Assembly (NCBI RefSeq): GCF_000224145.3
Contig: NW_004190381.2
Location: 62,001-126,000 of the forward strand
Source of the DNA: Ciona intestinalis
Lineage: Eukaryota; Chordata; Ascidiacea; Phlebobranchia; Cionidae
Length of the DNA: 64,000 bases
Reading direction: 5' to 3'
Positions 57,078 through 64,000 of the stretch are shown here, piece after piece (positions within the stretch are counted from its first letter, which is position 1; every line of letters starts with the position of its first letter). Below the pieces are notes generated by a model. The model saw only the letters and a program-made list of their open reading frames with translations, did no database searches and was not told the origin of the DNA. The translations under genes and the position numbers were made by a program.

Positions 57078-57104
57078 AAGCATTTATATTAAACACCCGG
57101 AAAT
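57078..57104 (-). promoter_or_regulatory. Core promoter of cassette b
   Basis: ACATTTCCGGGT then TATAAATGC on the minus strand. The ATTTCCGGGT block (57104-57095) is 193 bases before the ATG at 56902, compared with 195 in copy A, and the flanks also match copy A. Confidence 0.65.
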
Positions 57105-57471
57105 GTGCGATTTTGGCCTCGTGCCCACAATTCTTTCTGTATTTTTTAATTCGTTTACACGGAAGTTCCAGTTTTGCCGCGCAAGTGGGTTTCGCGTATG
57201 AATCTGTCTATTTTTTTTGTAAGAAAACGTGACCAAAACGTCCCAGTTGTGTGTTGTGTGCTGACTAACACATGAGTCAATACATGGAGATTCTCGTTTC
57301 TAGGTTGAGACGTGAAAACGCCCCATGCTACGTGTCGCCTGTGTACGTTTTTTCACTTTATGTTTTAATTTGTTCCTTATTTTTTAGAGAATCACATTGT
57401 ATTAATTTAAATTAAGATATATGTTTTATCACAACATAGTTATGTTTTTATCACAACATAGTAACGCCTAC

Positions 57472-57906
57472 CTGCGCAACAGTGCGTGTTGCATGATCTT
57501 GAACTTGATGGTTTGTTGCACGATCCGCATTGACCTTGGCTTCGCGTTAAAACGGCCGACTGCCTTCCTCCCCCACATTGCGCCGAACACGACGCCCAGT
57601 GCCACTGGCAGGGCGTTGTATCACATCGTCGTCCCTGTCGCCGCCGCCTGTTAATTAGTATTGTAAAGTAGAATGAAAAAATGGTATTTAAACTGCCAGC
57701 AGCAACGTTTTAAGAAATCTTATGTAGAAATGTTTTTAACTATGAATTTGTCAATACCAGTATTTTCCCGGTTACCAATGTTTAATTTTTTTCCCTCTAC
57801 TTGTTTTATTTGAAACAAGTTAATTTTCATGAACTTACCAGGCGTCCCCTTCGGACACAAAGATGAGCAGAATCAATGAGCACAGAAGCAGATTAACAAT
57901 TCTCAT
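57472..57906 (-). CDS. N-terminal cassette c: signal peptide + TSP1
   Basis: Exon 57906-57839 (MRIVNLLLCSLILLIFVSEG) and exon 57647-57472 (RRRCDTTPCQWHWASCSAQC type; the 176-nt length equals copy A's exon), with a good GTAGGC donor in phase 1. The signal peptide closely resembles copy A's ([15 protein letters not shown]), making this the best orthologous-type start for gene B. A TATATAAA-like box lies about 190 bases upstream (58092-58100). Confidence 0.68.
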
Positions 57907-58454
57907 TTCAATAGTTGCGCCTGTTCAAGCTAATTTTCTATATTACGCAAAACTAGTTTACAATATTATCAAAAATAAAAACATAGCGCGATGATAAACA
58001 TAATTGGATACGAAGAATTACATAGGCTACCTCAATTAGCCATTCACACGTCGGTGTATATGTCGATGGTATTTAGGTATGCTAATCGTGGGTTTATATA
58101 GCTTACTTAAGGAAACGCTGAAATCTCGCAACTCAGCAATCATGATGCTACGTGTCATGTGAATATTACAGGGAAGTAAACTAATGTTTCGATACTGCCC
58201 AGTGATATGAGGTAATATTACGCCATGCTTTGTTTGTGCCTCACGCATATACGTGACTGGTGGGAAAATGGAAACAAGGAAATTCGACATTTGTGTTTTG
58301 TTATTACTACTTTGCTTTATTAAACATTGGACAGTAACTGCATACGTGCTTCCTGATCGAAATTCTTCGGCACCGAATACGTGATCATCAGTTGGAGCAC
58401 ATCATCGACGTTAAAACAAACATATACATGATCTGACGAACCTATATGGACTGT

Positions 58455-58675
58455 AGAAATAAGGAAATGTTGTTCAAGCTATACTGTCTATAGACACGAA
58501 ACCAACACTAAACAAGCAAGCGACATAGAGGCAGTTAGCGACAAAAGTATTTCACAACGTTATGATTGCTCATTTATACTGACTAAGTTAATACCGTGTT
58601 TCTATGTTTATATGTGCATCTAAATCTTGGATGCCTGTAGAGACTTATGTGTTGCACGTTCATAACATAAATAGT
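58455..58675 (-). repeat. Inverted copy of the 42.6-kb spacer
   Basis: Complementary to about 42625-42935. In gene sense it lies upstream of cassette c, whereas the other copy lies downstream of gene A. The remaining 57907-59286 region shows no gene. Confidence 0.8.
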
Positions 58676-59286
58676 ATATTATATTATCGTATACATTTAT
58701 CTGAGAATGTTGAAGCAAATTTGCTACCATTAATCACAGCTGAAATGAACGCGGTCATGCAGCGTTTGCCATTGTTTTTTGAACTTAATAATAAAGCGTG
58801 CAATGGTAAAATGTCAAATTACAATAACTTCACTCTTAGGTCTAAATATGCTGTCGGGTGTTTGAAAATAGTTTTACCCATGCGAACAATCCAATGGTGT
58901 CCACGGGTTACTTTTCTGTAAATATTATTAGATGCGTTCTTGTGTTCTCAGTTAAGATTTCTTTTATATTTATCAAACTGTGTTTCTTAGCCTGAAGATC
59001 GTTTTATCTGTAGTGTGTTTCCTAAGTCTTTCGTTTTCGTGGGAAACCAAATATTATAACTGTTGCAGTCTGTTGGTATATTATTTATACTTGTATTTGG
59101 TTAGTATAAGTGTGTTTTTTCATGCGTAGTAATATAAACGAATCACACGGTTTTAAGTACCCAGTTACAACCGATCAGAAACGTTCCACACACTTTAAGT
59201 ATAAATTCATATGCAACCTATATATATATATAAATATTGAACTTCTGAATATGTAAAGGATTATAGATAGTTTCATTCTTCTTGTT

Positions 59287-63543
<4,257 letters not shown>

Positions 63544-63740
63544 TATAGTAGGATGGGGGAAGATGGGACACCTTTTCATTCTATTTTCTCGCCCAATTTG
63601 GTAGTAAACAAAGAACATTCGAGGAATTATAAAACCTTGTTCTCGCGACTTTCATAGACCGTTGTTAATTGTTTAAAACACGACCAGGATATTTATATAT
63701 TTTGTGCTAAAGGTGCCCCATCTTCCCCCACCCCACTATA
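63544..63740 (+). mobile_element. MITE copy 29
   Basis: TATAGTAGGATGGGGGAAG to CCCCCACCCCACTATA. Full length. Confidence 0.85.
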
Positions 63741-63913
63741 TCAGTTCTGCATCACCTTGCCCACCTATAGAATAGAACCGTTTTACACATCTAAGCTATA
63801 GCAGCAACTAATAATTTCATACTTTAGCTTTGAATCATATCTCTATTTATTTCCAACTAACTTGGTATACACGTCATTGTTGACTACTTTGCGCAAGATG
63901 CACAAAATAAATA

Positions 63914-64000
63914 TATAGTAGGGTGGGGGAAGATGGGACACCTTTAGCACATAATATCCAGATATCCTGATTGTGTTTTAAACAATCAACAACGGTCTAT
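63914..64000 (-). mobile_element. MITE copy 30, cut by the window end
   Basis: TATAGTAGGGTGGGGGAAG then CACATAATATCCAGATATCC. The copy continues beyond the window. Confidence 0.85.

Noticed and set aside
58604-58921. 105-codon plus-strand frame
   Set aside because: Begins inside the duplicated spacer. The other spacer copy does not preserve this frame, so it is probably chance.

Overview
The window looks like nuclear DNA from a tunicate, most likely a Ciona-type sea squirt. The evidence is AT-rich DNA, genes split into many small exons with GT-AG introns of 50-1500 bp, chordate-type gene families (SLC22 transporter, eEF1A, TSP1/EGF receptors), and about thirty copies of a roughly 190-bp inverted-repeat element beginning TATAGTAGGGTGGGGGAAG. 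Species assignment is inference. There are no prokaryotic features, no CRISPR array and no retroviral or capsid-bearing element that I can see. Two 50-N gaps and one single N show that this is a draft assembly.

Layout. (1) 1-12828, +: the 3' part of one very large gene. Seven exons join with matching phases into at least 2,895 residues of mostly low-complexity, Ser-rich protein. It carries candidate kinase and phosphatase docking motifs and ends in a C-terminal membrane anchor. (2) 14118-14510, +: a small basic orphan protein. (3) 15934-19718, +: a Thr-rich, mucin-like type I membrane protein. (4) 22501-30936, +: a complete 14-exon SLC22-type solute carrier, with a possible extra tail exon at 31324-31423. 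(5) 32572-42141, +: a receptor-like protein with signal peptide, eleven TSP1 repeats, thirteen EGF repeats and a membrane segment. (6) 44236-57906, -: an inverted, tail-to-tail paralogue of gene 5. Its exons have nearly the same lengths, and it is preceded by three alternative signal-peptide + TSP1 cassettes. (7) 59287-62677, -: a complete nine-exon but divergent eEF1A-like gene.

The most interesting part is 32-59 kb. The two TSP1/EGF genes face each other around an axis near 43.1 kb. Most EGF exons and even introns are close to identical, while EGF 7 and the membrane exon have diverged. A spacer near 42.6 kb reappears inverted near 58.5 kb. Two minus-strand cassettes and the plus-strand gene share a core promoter (ATTTCCGGGT followed by TATAAAT). 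An 838-bp island between the two assembly gaps is a further partial copy of the TSP1 exons. The ~190-bp element crowds 11-32 kb, is almost absent from the duplicated arms, and sits in only one arm (41.6 kb), which helps date that insertion.

The genes do not form an operon. They are separate eukaryotic transcription units, and only the TSP1/EGF pair are obvious relatives. All exon boundaries were read by eye from splice signals, reading phase and comparison of the two paralogues. They need transcript evidence.
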